Source of the DNA: Thermothielavioides terrestris NRRL 8126
Lineage: Eukaryota; Ascomycota; Sordariomycetes; Sordariales; Chaetomiaceae
Length of the DNA: 64,000 nt
Assembly (NCBI RefSeq): GCF_000226115.1
Contig: NC_016458.1
Span: 124,001-188,000, forward strand
Reading direction: 5' to 3'
Each line of letters opens with the position of its first letter. Within the stretch, counting starts at the first letter, position 1. The position numbers were made by a program, and so were the translations under genes. Shown here one piece after another: positions 36,701 through 46,651 of this stretch. The notes beneath the pieces were generated by a model. The model saw only the letters and a list, made by a program, of their open reading frames with translations. It did not search any database and was not told where the DNA came from.

Positions 36701-39700
36701 CAAATCACTATCCGTGGAGCCGACACTCGGACCAGACAGCCGCAACTCCCACATCAACTCTCCATCTGCGCGACGGATTCTGGTCGGGTACTCATGAAAC
36801 TCGAGGTCAACCACGCTGCCATCGATGGCGGCTCACTCGCAATCATCCTCGAGGAACTGGCATCGGCATATATGGGCGCTCTGGAGCTCACTCCTGGGCC
36901 TCGTTACAGTGCTTATGTTCAGCACATCAACAGCCTGCCGGACGAAGAAGGCACCAACTACTGGATTCGCCATCTCAGGGGACTGCAACCATGCTACTTC
37001 CCCAAGTCCAGCACCACAAGCGCCAACGAAGGAATGAGAACCCTGCGCTCTGTCGCCCTCAAGTTTGACCGCTACGCCGAGCTCCGGCAGCTCTCCGAGC
37101 AGACGCAGGTCACTCTCGCCAACATCATGCATGCGGCCTGGGCACTCTTGCTTCGCAAGTATACGGCGCGCGACGATGTCTGCTTCGGCTATCTGACGGC
37201 GGGCCGAGACGCACCGGTCGAGAACATCGGTCGCACCGTCGGCACGCTCATCAACATGCTCTGCTTCCGTGTGCAGATCTCGCCCTCGCAAACGCTCGAG
37301 GACGTCCTCCGCACCTCTCAGGACCAGCACCTCCGGAGCGTGCCGTTCCAGCACTGCTCGCTGGCGAGGGTCCAGCACGAGCTGGGCCTGGCGGGGAAGC
37401 CGCTCTACAATACCTCGATATCGATCCAGAATCATTCTGGGGGGATGGAAGAGCGTGTTGGAGATACGATCCTGTTTGAGATAGAAGAAGCTCACGACCC
37501 CAGCGAGGTGAGTACTGTTGTAGGCTTCCGGGGGAAGACGAGGGGTCGAAGCCCTCATACTAACCACGCTTTCCCCGACAGTACGCGGTTACAGTCAACA
37601 TTGAGACTTCGAGGAACAGCGAGGGTGTGGTCTTCCGGTACTGGTCCGACCATATCAGCGATGGCGAGGCCGAGGAAATGGCCCGCTCCATGGCCCACAT
37701 CCTGGATGCCTTCATCAGCCGGCCTATGCAATACGTTGCGCAGTTCGACTTGGCCCCTGACAGCAAGCCTGCAGCCGATACAACAAAGGACAGCATGATT
37801 AACGCCCTGCTTGGTGACCCAGCAAGTCCCGCGTCGGACAGGATCTTGGACTCGTCTCCGGTGGTTTCCTCCCCAGCCTCGTCGACTTTCGAGACGCCGA
37901 CTCAGCATCCGCACGAGAAGATGCTTTCTGGCCTGTGGAGCGCTCTGCTCAACTTGCCCGAAGATTCCATCAGCGGGCAAGATAGTTTCTTCGATCTCGG
38001 AGGCGACAGCATCACGGCCATGAAGCTCGTGGGCGAGGCCAGGGACCTTGGTCTGGAACTCACGGTCGCCGATGTCTTCCGCCGCCCGACTTTCAACGAC
38101 ATGCTTTCAAGCATCCAGACCGCCGCCAGCGAGGATCCCGTGAATGGGCTTGCCAAAACTCAGAACGGAACGAGCACCACCCTGGTTTCCCGGCGCCACT
38201 CGTACGAGCGCTTCTCGCTGCTGGCGGCATCCAATGTGGAATCCTTCCTCCAGACGAACATCGTGCCGCAAGTTTGCGTCTTCCGAGGCGGCATCGACGA
38301 CGTGCTGCCAGCAACCGATTTCCAGTCCATGGCGGTAGCCGGCGCGCTGCTGGAGACCCGCTGGATGCTGAACTACTTCTATCTGGACGGCGACGGGCCC
38401 CTGAATCTGGGCCAGTTGAAGCGCGCGTGTTTCCGACTGGTGCAGGCGCTGGACATACTGCGCACCGTCTTTGTTCCCTCGGGCGGCCGCTTCCTGCAGG
38501 TCGTCCTGCGAACCCTCCGACCAGCGTTCCACGTCGTCGAGGCCGACGATACGCCAGAGGACTACAAGCCCGGGGAACGGGAGGGAAGGCAAAGAGAGAG
38601 CCAAGCCCAGCTCGGGGAGTCGTTTGTCGAGTTCACAGTGGTTAAGCATCGCCACAGCTCTCGTCATCGGATCCTCCTGCGCATCTCACATGCCCAGTAC
38701 GACGGCGTCTGCTTTCCCAAGATCCTGGAGGCCCTCCAAGCCGCATACAGGGGCGAGACGATCCCGCGCCCGCCGTCGTTTGCCAATTACCTGCGTGCTT
38801 CGGCAGGGGAGCTGACCTCGGAGCATTATCACCACTGGAAGCAACTCCTCGCGGGATCCTCCATGACTGAAGTCGTGCGACGCAAGAGGCCAAACTATCG
38901 CGCTGCGAGCACTACCACCGCCTGCCTCAGGAAGACGGTGCACCTGACGCCGGTAGAGTCCGGCCACATCACCACGGCCACCGTCATCAAGGCCGCGTGG
39001 GCATACGTGCTGGCGCAGGTGTCCTCCAGCGACGACGTCGTCTTCGGACACACCATCAGCGGGCGCAACGCCGCTGTCGAGGGAGTCGGAAACATGATTG
39101 GCCCGTGTCTTAACATGGTGCCGGTGCGCGTTCAGTTCGGAAGCGGGCCGGGCCAGACGGCCAGACACCTCCTCACCCAAATCCAGGACCAGCAGCTGGC
39201 CAATATGTCGCACGAGGTGCTCGGCTTCCGCGAGATCGTGCGGCACTGCACCACCTGGCCGCGCTGGACCTACTTCTCGTCGACGGTCCAGCACCAGAAC
39301 GTGGATCAGCTCGACCGCATGTCAGTGCGCCTCGGCGACGTCCGCTACCGCGTCGGGTGCGCCTCTGCGGCGCAGGAAGACTTCGCTGACCTGTCGGTGC
39401 TCTCGCAGCCGCTGGGAGACGGCGACCAGTACGAAATCATGCTCAGCTTTGCCGAGGGCGGCGCCGTGCCCCGCGACTTTGCCGAGCGCGCGCTCGACAT
39501 GCTCTGCGACTCTGCGCACCTGTTCGCCACCAACCCAGACGCGGCACTGCCCTCCGCGGCTGAGCTCTGCTGCCGCCCCCCGCAGATACCGTTCGACGAG
39601 GTCTCGCCCTCCGACAGCAACACGAGCAGCGACGAAGACATCCTGCAACACCTCAGCCCCGCGCAGCTCGCCAGCCTCTCCGCGCTGGTGCGCGCAGCCT

Positions 39701-40185
39701 GGCATCAAGTGCTGGACCAGCCAGTCGCGCACACCCAGACATCAACAACAACAGCAACAACAACCACAACGGGCAGCGGACCCGCCTCAACTGCCGCCAT
39801 CGACATGGACATGGACGCCTCCTTCTTCGCCCTGGGCGGCGACATCATCGCGCTGGCGCAGCTGGCCTGCCTGTTCGCGGAGGCGCAGCAGCCCGGCCGG
39901 CAGCCGCCGCCGCGGCTCGAGGAGCTGATCGACAGCCCGACGGTGCGCGGGCACATGGCGCTGCTGGCCCGGGGAATCCCGACTCCGCCCGCTGCCGGCC
40001 ACCACAAGCCGGCGGCGGCGGGAATCAGCGTGGACAAGGCGGCTGCGTTCCCTGCGGAGGGCAAGAAGAGGGGTCGTGGCGTGGTGGACTCAGGGCTGGC
40101 GGATAGGGCGCTGAAGCTGGTTCGGAAGGGGCTCGGGAAGAGTAAGGGGGCCGGGCGGGGCGCGGCGGTGAGGGTGGTGAACTAG
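14796..40185 (+). CDS. Giant non-ribosomal peptide synthetase, five A domains, three E domains, C-T-C-T tail; frameshift at ~17882
   Basis: Multimodular peptide synthetase of about 8,070 aa. Exons: 14796-15308, 15477-15956, 16018-16326, 16385-24519 (interrupted by the frameshift), 24589-24660, 25192-27564, 27632-34663, 34735-35126, 35198-37507 and 37582-40185. Every junction keeps phase and restores a domain motif, for example FEKS|KWTLIAM and GKPKGT|IISHAAF. Domain order: partial C, A1-T1-E1, C2-A2-T2, C3-A3-T3-E3, C4-A4-T4, C5-A5-T5-E5, C6-T6-C7-T7*. No TE or reductase domain follows, so a terminal C domain is the likely release catalyst. The start ATG at 14796 is the nearest in frame to the first C-like sequence. 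The frame ending ...TPIQQLHL at 17881 continues as VRGEAEGDEHFNQSF from 17883, with one surplus base between. Unless this is a sequence error, translation stops at 17893 after T1. The peptide product is not recognised. Confidence 0.93.
15765..19310 (+). other. NRPS module 1: A1-T1-E1
   Basis: A1 runs from VERCVHD to RKMDRKT, with core motifs YVIFTSGSTGKPK, NGYGPAESS, YKTGDLARY and [20 protein letters not shown]. T1 has LGGDSI with the phosphopantetheine serine at about 17669. E1 follows the frameshift and has HHLVID (about 18235) and EGHGRE (about 18655), both typical of epimerases. E1 therefore looks active if translated. My reading of the A1 pocket residues is D-A-V-L-V-A-G-V-A-K, which I cannot assign to a substrate. 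Confidence 0.85.
19311..22700 (+). other. NRPS module 2: C2-A2-T2
   Basis: C2 opens with EDIYPASPIQQGLLLSRT and has SHAVMDG in place of HHxxxDG, as is usual for fungal C domains that accept a D-residue from an upstream E domain. A2 has FIMFTSGSTGKPKG, NQYGPSECS and YKTGDLVRY; the pocket reads D-N-E-L-A-G-Q-I-N-K, the most divergent of the five. T2 has HGGDSVGAM. There is no E domain, so an L-residue is inferred. Confidence 0.85.
22701..28120 (+). other. NRPS module 3: C3-A3-T3-E3
   Basis: C3 begins EDIYPCTPLQAGLV and has a complete HHALYDGWS, the L-accepting type. A3 is interrupted by two introns, 24520-24588 and an unusually long 24661-25191. Its motifs are YVIFTSGTTGKPKGT, NAYGPSECA and YKTGDLVRV, and its pocket reads D-A-A-L-I-G-A-V-V-K. 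T3 has LGGDSITAM. E3 has HHLVID and EGHGRE and contains intron 27565-27631. A D-residue is inferred at position 3. Confidence 0.85.
28121..31430 (+). other. NRPS module 4: C4-A4-T4
   Basis: C4 begins EDVYPCTPMQRGLLLSQL and carries SHAVCDG, the same D-accepting variant as C2. A4 has YIIFTSGTTGKPKGT, NAYGPTECS and YRTGDLVRY; its pocket reads D-A-M-L-V-G-A-V-V-K. T4 has LGGDSLTAM. With no E domain, an L-residue is inferred. Module 4 parallels module 2 domain for domain. Confidence 0.85.
31431..36370 (+). other. NRPS module 5: C5-A5-T5-E5
   Basis: C5 begins DVYPCSPLQEGLVTL and has HHALYDGWS like C3. A5 has YVLFTSGSTGRPKG, NGYGPTEAS and YRTGDLVRY; its pocket reads D-T-M-L-V-G-G-V-L-K. T5 has LGGDSIRAM, split by intron 34664-34734. 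E5 has HHLCID and ESHGRE and is split by intron 35127-35197. A D-residue is inferred at position 5. Confidence 0.85.
36371..40185 (+). other. NRPS tail: C6-T6-C7-T7*, no A domain, no TE
   Basis: C6 (from EDIYRCTPVQEGMLISQL) resembles C2 and C4 and has NHAAIDG. It is followed directly by T6 (FDLGGDSITAM, about 37995) with no A domain between. C7 (about 38200-39540) has SHAQYDG, similar to terminal C domains that release or cyclise fungal peptides. After a low-complexity Thr-rich linker (about 39735-39790) comes a carrier-like fold, FFALGGDIIAL, in which Ile (39844-39846) replaces the serine that would bear phosphopantetheine. A basic tail of about 75 residues ends the protein. Confidence 0.83.
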
Positions 40186-40602
40186 GTGGTTTTTGTTGTT
40201 GCAAGGAGCACTGAGATTACCAGAGGGGTGAGGTCATGGTGTTTCTTTTGTGGTACTTGTTCGCTTTGCGCTCTCTTTTTTCCGCTCTGTCTCCTAGTCT
40301 GGCTTTCAGCTTTTTCCTGCATCTACTAGTCATGCATATGTCTTTTCGTTCTGTCGTCTTGAAATTTTCATTTTTAAGGAAAAAAAAAAAAAAAATACTA
40401 CTTTGTTTTTATATTTGGATCATATTTAAAGGGGGGTTACTTTCATGATTCAGAAATCACCCCTCGCCTGCTTCTGTTCCCGAACCACAACTGCAACTCG
40501 CCGCTCACCACGCAAGCAACCCACAACCTGTGCTGCCCAGGTGCCAGGCTGCAAGATGAAAGACAACCAAAAAATGACCCAGCCTTTGAGGCAGGTGGCT
40601 TT
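40186..40602. other. 3' flank of the NRPS gene
   Basis: T-rich sequence and a short poly(A) run (about 40380-40395) after the stop codon fit a 3' untranslated region. No other feature was seen before the tRNA gene. Confidence 0.5.
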
Positions 40603-40694
40603 TGGACGAACCGTGATTCGAACACGGGACCTTCTGTAGTAGCAAGTTCGCCGCAAAGTGCGAAACAGAAATCATACCCCTAGACCATTCGCCC
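40603..40694 (-). tRNA. tRNA-Ala (anticodon CGC) with a 20-nt intron
   Basis: The minus strand folds as a complete cloverleaf. The 7-bp acceptor stem GGGCGAA/TTCGTCC includes a G3:U70 wobble pair, the identity element for alanyl-tRNA synthetase, and the discriminator base is A73. The anticodon stem is TCTGT/ACAGA. The loop is TTCGCA plus T, with CGC at 40662-40660. The T arm is CCGTG-TTCGAAT-CACGG. The intron is 40658-40639, between positions 37 and 38 as in all nuclear pre-tRNAs, and contains GCGAA that can pair with the anticodon side. The spliced length is 72 nt. Confidence 0.88.
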
Positions 40695-41664
40695 ACTGCA
40701 CCCGATCAGGACAAGCCTGGGTTGGCGAGCGCGACCCGAATTTCGCCAGTTGCTGTTCGGTTCGGTGAGTTTGTGGAGATGTTGCTTGATGCCAGGCTCC
40801 ACTCGGCCTGTGGTGGAGAGGGTGAAGTGGATTCGGGCGGGCCCTGGGGCATGGCCGAGTGGATATTCGGCCTGTGTGGTTCCAGAGCGAATGTCTTTCG
40901 ATTATTTGTGACGATTGTTGGGAGGGAAAGGCGCAGAGGAATCCAGGTTGTGGTTGTGGACTTGTCTAGTCGCGTTTAGGGGGTCCTGCTGTGACTTCGT
41001 CGCATTGGTGCGGTGCTCCAGAGAAGCTACGACGAAATTCCCTTGATACGATCAGCAGTGAAATACGGTGATATTGCAGGTGTCAGCCGTCTTCGATTTG
41101 GCTTGATGGTCCAATGTCGCGCTCTAGTCGGCACGGTGTGCGCTGCGAGCAATTTCTCCCTGCCCTCGCCCGACTTCAGCTGTGGCGACAGCGGCTAGGG
41201 CTTCGCCGTAGGCAGGGTGCATGGGCTATTACAGCCGGTACACTGTCCGTGTCTCGCACCAGACGGGGTTTGGGTGAGTGGGCTGGCATGGCATGAGTCA
41301 TACCAGAAAGGAAAGAAGCTGACCGGATGTGTGTTCTGTGTTATCTGTGTCCTCTGTATGCTCGCGAGATCCTGCAGGGTGACCTGTCTTTCGACGCCAA
41401 TGACCCCGTCCCTCGGCTTCGCGACCGCATTGGGACGGCAATGGGGATTCGTGCGGCTGCTTGAGCGCAGGGCGTTGTCAGTGGAAGAATAGAGGTGCAA
41501 ACGGAGAGGATTACTTCAATATTGAGCAGCTCTGTTGGCCAGGAATTTGAAAAATCTATGTATTAGCTAGCTGTCCAACCCAGCGCCATGCAATGCTCTT
41601 TATCTATCAATCTATCCATCTATCCATCTATTACGAAACTCTAGAAGTATTCCAAGAATTATCC
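40695..41664. other. Intergenic between tRNA and ABCG transporter
   Basis: No gene is supported. A short ATCT/ATCC microsatellite lies at about 41601-41632 in the 3' flank of the transporter gene. Confidence 0.55.
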
Positions 41665-44600
41665 TCACGCAGTCTTCTGCTCGTCTGACTTGCTGCCCTT
41701 CTTGAACAAGCCCTTGATAGCACTGACGCCCTTGCCGATGGCGCCGAAGAGCGGGCCCAGGCCGAAGCTCCAGCCCTTGACGCGCACCGTGTAGACGAAG
41801 AAGTACACAAGCCTGCATGCGAGAAAGCCTATCAGCCTGCTGCATACAAAGAAAGACACAAGGAAGAGACACTCACAGCCAGTTGGTGAAGCAGAAGACG
41901 AGGAAGATGCCAAAGTTGCGCCACTTGGTGTCGGGCGAGATGCCCAGCGTGGCGAGGTACTCGTCGCCGGTGGCGTACGGGCAGTAGCCGCAGTCGGCCG
42001 TCGCGTTCGGGTTCATCAGGTAGCCACGGCCGGCCTCGCGGACGAAGGCGCCGGCAAAGTCTCCGCACGTCTGGCCCGCCGGCGGCGAGAAGTAGGCCGC
42101 CTCGCTCGGGGCGCAGCGCACGGGCTGCCCGGTCAGCGTGGCGGCGAGCACGCCCGAGATCCAGTACGAGCTCGGGTTGAGGTAGTACAGCTGCAGGAAG
42201 GGGGAGAGAGGTTGTTAGTCATGATTGATAGATCGGGATGGATGAAGTGGCGGGAAGCACTCACCCAATACTTCCAAAACACGTTCAGCTGCGGCTGGGG
42301 CACGACGACGCCGTTGAACAGGCAGAAGATGACGAGGAAGCAGGGCAGGATGTTGCTGATGACGGTGAAGCTCGGGGTCCAGGCGCAGATCCACTGGCCC
42401 CAGCTGGACTGGAACAGGAAGAACAGCAGGGTCATGAGGAAGACGTAGCCGGCGGCGGGGGCGTCGTAGGGCAGGCCGGTGGGCAGGTACCACAGCAGCC
42501 AGTAGAGCACGCCGGCGACGAGGCTGCCCGGGATCTCGGACAGCACCTCGGCGGTGCAGAAGGCGACCCAGCCGTAGATGCGGCTGGGGTGCTCACGGGC
42601 CTCCCACAGGGCCCGGTTGAGGTAGAACTTGGGCAGCACCGCGTTGAGCACGGTGGCGGGGATCATGATGATCAGGAAGCAGGTGAACATGCGGTTCTGC
42701 ATGTCGGCCGCCGTGTCGCCCAGCTTCCAGAAGGTGAAGCCGTTGAAGATGCCGATGACGACGGCGGTGAAGAGGCGCCCGTACAGGTACGACGGCTCGC
42801 GCCACTGCCGCACGAACATGCGCTTGGTGAGCAGCAGGATCTGCTGCGCCACGGGGGCCGCGAACTCGTGATCCTGTTCCGAGGCGGCGGAAGAGGAGGA
42901 GGAGGAGGAAGTGGAGGAAGGAGAAGAGGATGATACTACTACGGCTGCCTTGCTGCGCTCGGCCTTGAGCTGCTGGATCTCGGCGAGCACGTGCTTGTTC
43001 TCCGGAGAGGATCGCCACTCGTCGCTCCAGTTGATGCGGCGGCCGTCGGGGCGACGGCCGCCCTTGATGGCCGTCTCGAGCAGGAACTCGGCGACGTTGC
43101 GGCCGGGCGGGCAGTGCACGCCGCGGTCGGCGAAGTAGCGCAGCACGGCGCTGCCGTCCGGGCCGACGGGGCCGAAGTAGATGACGTTGCCGCCCGGGTT
43201 GAGGGCCAGGATCTTGTCGAACTGCTGGATCAGGTCGGACGACGGCTGGTGGATGGTGCAGATGATGGCCTGGCCGGCCGCGCACAGCTTGCGCAGGAAG
43301 CGCACGATGGACATGGCCGACTGCGCGTCCAGGCCGCTGGTGGGCTCGTCGAGGAAGAGCAGCAGCGACGGGCGCGCGGCCAGCTCGACGCCGATGGTCA
43401 GCCGCTTCTTGTGCTCGACGCCGAGCGAGCTGATGACGGCGTCCTGGATCTCGGTCAGCTCGAGCAGGTCGAGCACCTTGTCGACGTAGTCGAGCTTCTC
43501 CTGCCGCGGGATGCTGCGGCTCTGGCGCAGCAGGGCCGAGAACTCGATGGCCTCGCGCACCGTGGCCGACTCCTCGTGCAGGTCCATCTGCTCGACGAAG
43601 CCGGTGCTGCGCTGGAAGTCGCCCCCCAGCGGCTTGCCGTCGACGAGCATGCTGCCGCTCACCACGCCGACCGTCTGGCGCTGCGACAGCGTGTTGAGCA
43701 GCGTCGTCTTGCCGGCGCCGCTGGCGCCCATGAGCGCCACCATGACGCCGGGCTTCGCGTAGCCGTTGATCCCGTTGAGCAGCCGCTTCGGGCCTGCCGG
43801 CGTCGGCACCGTGTACGAGACGTCCTCCCAGGTGAAGACGCGGTCGCTGGCCGTCAGCCCCTTGAGGGCGCTGCTGTCCTGGGCGGTGTCGCTGGAGGGC
43901 ACTGCAGTGGACGACGACGACGCGCTGCCCGACGGGTTGGCCTTCTCTTCGTCGGCCGCACCGGCACCACGCTTGAGCTGCTTGGCCGTCCGCGTAGACC
44001 GCTTGAACACGAGGGCGCCGCCGCCGCCGCCGCCAAAGGTCATGACCTCGGCGGCGACGACGGTGACCAGGAGATACAGCACGGCGAACGCGATGACCAC
44101 GCCAAAGTTGCGCCAGAGGTGGGCCCGGGTGTAGTCGAACTGCGTGCCGATGTAGTCGTCGCCGAGGATGCTGCGGCTACCGAGGTGGGCGCCGGGGAAC
44201 GCGCAGCCCTGGTTCTCGGGCGAGATGCCGGGCCCCTGAGGCACCAGCTGCGAGGGCGCGCAGTCCATCATGCGGTCGTGGAACTGGTTCGACAAGCCGG
44301 CCTCGAAGGCGTAACCGATCTGCCAAGGCGCGCTGGTTAGTACGCTTGTTCTTGTTCTTAAGTGGGCTGGCTGTCCTTACCGGGTTGATGTGGGCAATCC
44401 AGCCGAACCAGATCTTCTGCGACAGCAGCACGGGCTTCGAGATGACGTATCCGGTGTAGATGACGAGCAGGTTCAGCGCCATGCCCGAGAAGCGGACCGC
44501 GTCGTCCATGGAGGGCGACACGGACGCCAGCATGCGGTACATGGCCGTGATGCAGAAGGTGGTCGTGTAGGTGAAGAGCAGCTGGATGAAGAACTTGCCG

Positions 44601-46651
44601 GCGTTGACGTCGAGGCCGGTCATGAAGTACAGGAGGATGATGAAGACGACGACCTGGGGGAGCAGCAGGGGCAGGTCCGTGAGCGCGCGGGCCAGCGTCA
44701 CGGCGCTGGGCCGGTAGAAGGCGTACTCCTTGTGGCGGGCGACGATGGCGCGGCCCGAGACGGCCTTCATGAGCTCGGCGAGCTGCAGCCAGCCGAGGAA
44801 GACGACGCAGAAGAAGACGACGCCGCCGCGCAGGAAGGCGCCGAGCGTGTCGGGCGGCGTGTTGTAGAAGAGCGAGCCGACGATGAGGCCGTTGCTGACG
44901 ACGGTGAAGTACTTGGAGTACAGCTCCGTCTTGTCGCCCCAGATGAGCCAGAGCTCGCGCCGGGCGCACGCCAGCACCTGCTTCCAGAACGGGATCGTGT
45001 AGTTGGAGTTCGACAGGACGCGCCGCGACTTCTGCTCCCGCACCGACTCCTTGAAGCGCTGCGCGTCGGCGTGGCCCGTCTGGTGCAGGTGCTGCTCGAA
45101 GGCGTCGACGTCGGCGAGCAGGCGCTGGTATGCCGGGCTGGCCCGGAAAGCCTTCTCGAGCTCCTCGGCCGTCTTGGGGCAGCGGTCCTCGAACCCTTCG
45201 CGGAACTGACGGGAGTTCGGGTCGCAGATGGAGGTGAGGAAGTCGGCGGTCGTCTGGCGGGGCGGCGCATAGAAGCCCAGGTCCTCGAAGTATTGGCGCG
45301 CCTCCTTGGCCGGGCCCTGGTAGAGCATGCGGCCCTCGTCGATGACAAGGACCTTGTCCATGAGCTCGTAGATGCCCTCGCCGGCCTGGTACAGCGTCGT
45401 GATGGTGGTGCGGTCCGAGACGTCGGTCATGATGCGCAGCGACTTGGCGAAGTCGAGCGCCGTCGACGCGTCGAGCCCGCGCGTCGAGTTGTCCCAGCAG
45501 ACAATGGTGCTCTTGGTGGCCAGCGTCTCGGCGATGCTGACGCGCTTGCGCTCGCCGCCCGAGACGCCGCGCACGTAGGCGTTGCCCACGAGCGTGTTCT
45601 CGGTGTGCTTGATGGCGAACATGCGCAGCAGCGCGTCGATGATGACGCTCACGTTGCCCCGCAGGTTCTTCCTGGTCTTGTTGAGCAGCGAGAACTTGAG
45701 CGTCTGGCCGACGGTCAACGTCGGCAGGTGCTGGTCGTCCTCGGCGTTGTACACCACCTCGCCCCGGTAGCGCTGGCGGGCCTCGTCGGCGGGGATGCCG
45801 CTGTACGAGACCTCGCCCTCGACGGCCGCGTACGGGGCCCGGTCGTTGGCGATGACCTTGAGGAAGGTGCTGCACCCGCTGCCGGGCCGGCCGAGCACCA
45901 GCATCATCTCGCCGTGGCGCACCACGCCGGTGAAGTCGTTGATGAGCGTCCGCAGCTCCCCGCGGCGGCCGATGCGCAGGGCCGGGAAGAAGTGGCAGAG
46001 GATGCCGTAGAGGTCCGGGCCAAAAGTGCCGAGGATGGCCTGGGGCAGAGTCCGGACGAAGGTATCGCCAGTCGCGACACCCTTGACGGTCAGGTTCTTG
46101 AAGACCACGCCGATCTTCTTGGCCGACTCGCCGGACTCGGTCCGCTTCTCCAGGTGGCCGTCACGCATAAACTGCTCCAGAGGGAACTCATCGGCGGCGG
46201 TGCTGTTGTCGTCGACATCCTCGTCCTCGCCCTCGTCCTCCACCTGCTTCCTCCCCTCTTGCCGCCCACCAGCTTCCTCGTCGACCAGTTGGCCCGCCGC
46301 CGCCTTCGATCTGCCACTGGCGCGGGACACCACGCGCTGGAAGAAACCGCCCCGGTTGCTCTTGGTCGACTTCTGCGAGGCCGCCGCCTGCGACCGCGTC
46401 CTCGACAGCCTCGTCGTGAGCTCGTGCTGCAGCTCCTCAAAGTCCTGCATGGCGAGGCGCGGGCTGACGGGCCCGCCGACTTCCCGCTCGCCCCAGACGC
46501 CCTCGGCGTCCGGGGTCGGCGGAACGTGCGTCGTCTCGCCAGAACCGGCGTTGATCTCTGGCGATTGCGTGTCGTCTCGGTGGTGCAGTGAATCCGGGAA
46601 GGCATCTGCTGCGCGGCGGCGCATGGCCTCCTCGGGTGATTGTCCCCACAT
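41665..46651 (-). CDS. PDR-type ABC transporter (ABCG full-size)
   Basis: Pleiotropic-drug-resistance exporter of the plasma membrane, related to Pdr5/Cdr1. Four exons: 46651-44381, 44319-42265, 42190-41877 and 41812-41665. All are phase-consistent and encode 1,595 aa; intron 1 has a perfect TACTAAC branch site. The ABC domain precedes the membrane domain in each half, the ABCG order. NBD1 has GRPGSGCST (about residue 254-262, Cys where Lys is usual), VSGGERKRVSI and IVCWDNSTRGLD. NBD2 has GASGAGKTT (about 955), EHKKRLTIGVEL and LFLDEPTSGLD. This crossed asymmetry is diagnostic of fungal PDR proteins. The N-terminal ~150 residues are acidic and Ser-rich, and an extracellular cysteine-rich loop lies before the last membrane segment. 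It converges on the NRPS 3' end and could export or give tolerance to the peptide; general drug resistance is equally possible. Confidence 0.93.

Noticed and set aside
14796..40185. Assignment to a named cyclic-peptide synthetase (HC-toxin, malformin, fungisporin or ferrichrome type)
   Set aside because: Module number, position of the E domains or the tail differ from what I recall of each, and the pocket residues do not settle the matter.
39600..40185. Thioesterase or reductase domain at the NRPS C-terminus
   Set aside because: No GxSxG or NAD-binding motif; the region is a degenerate carrier domain and a basic tail.
40603..40694. tRNA-Arg(TCG) or tRNA-Pro reading of the same gene
   Set aside because: These need a shifted anticodon stem and would leave a pyrimidine at position 37; the TCTGT/ACAGA stem, A37, G3:U70 and A73 fit Ala(CGC) better.
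42991..46591. Long plus-strand open frames (449 and 733 codons) opposite the ABCG gene
   Set aside because: They are antisense shadows of a GC-rich coding sequence, with compositionally biased protein and no recognisable fold.
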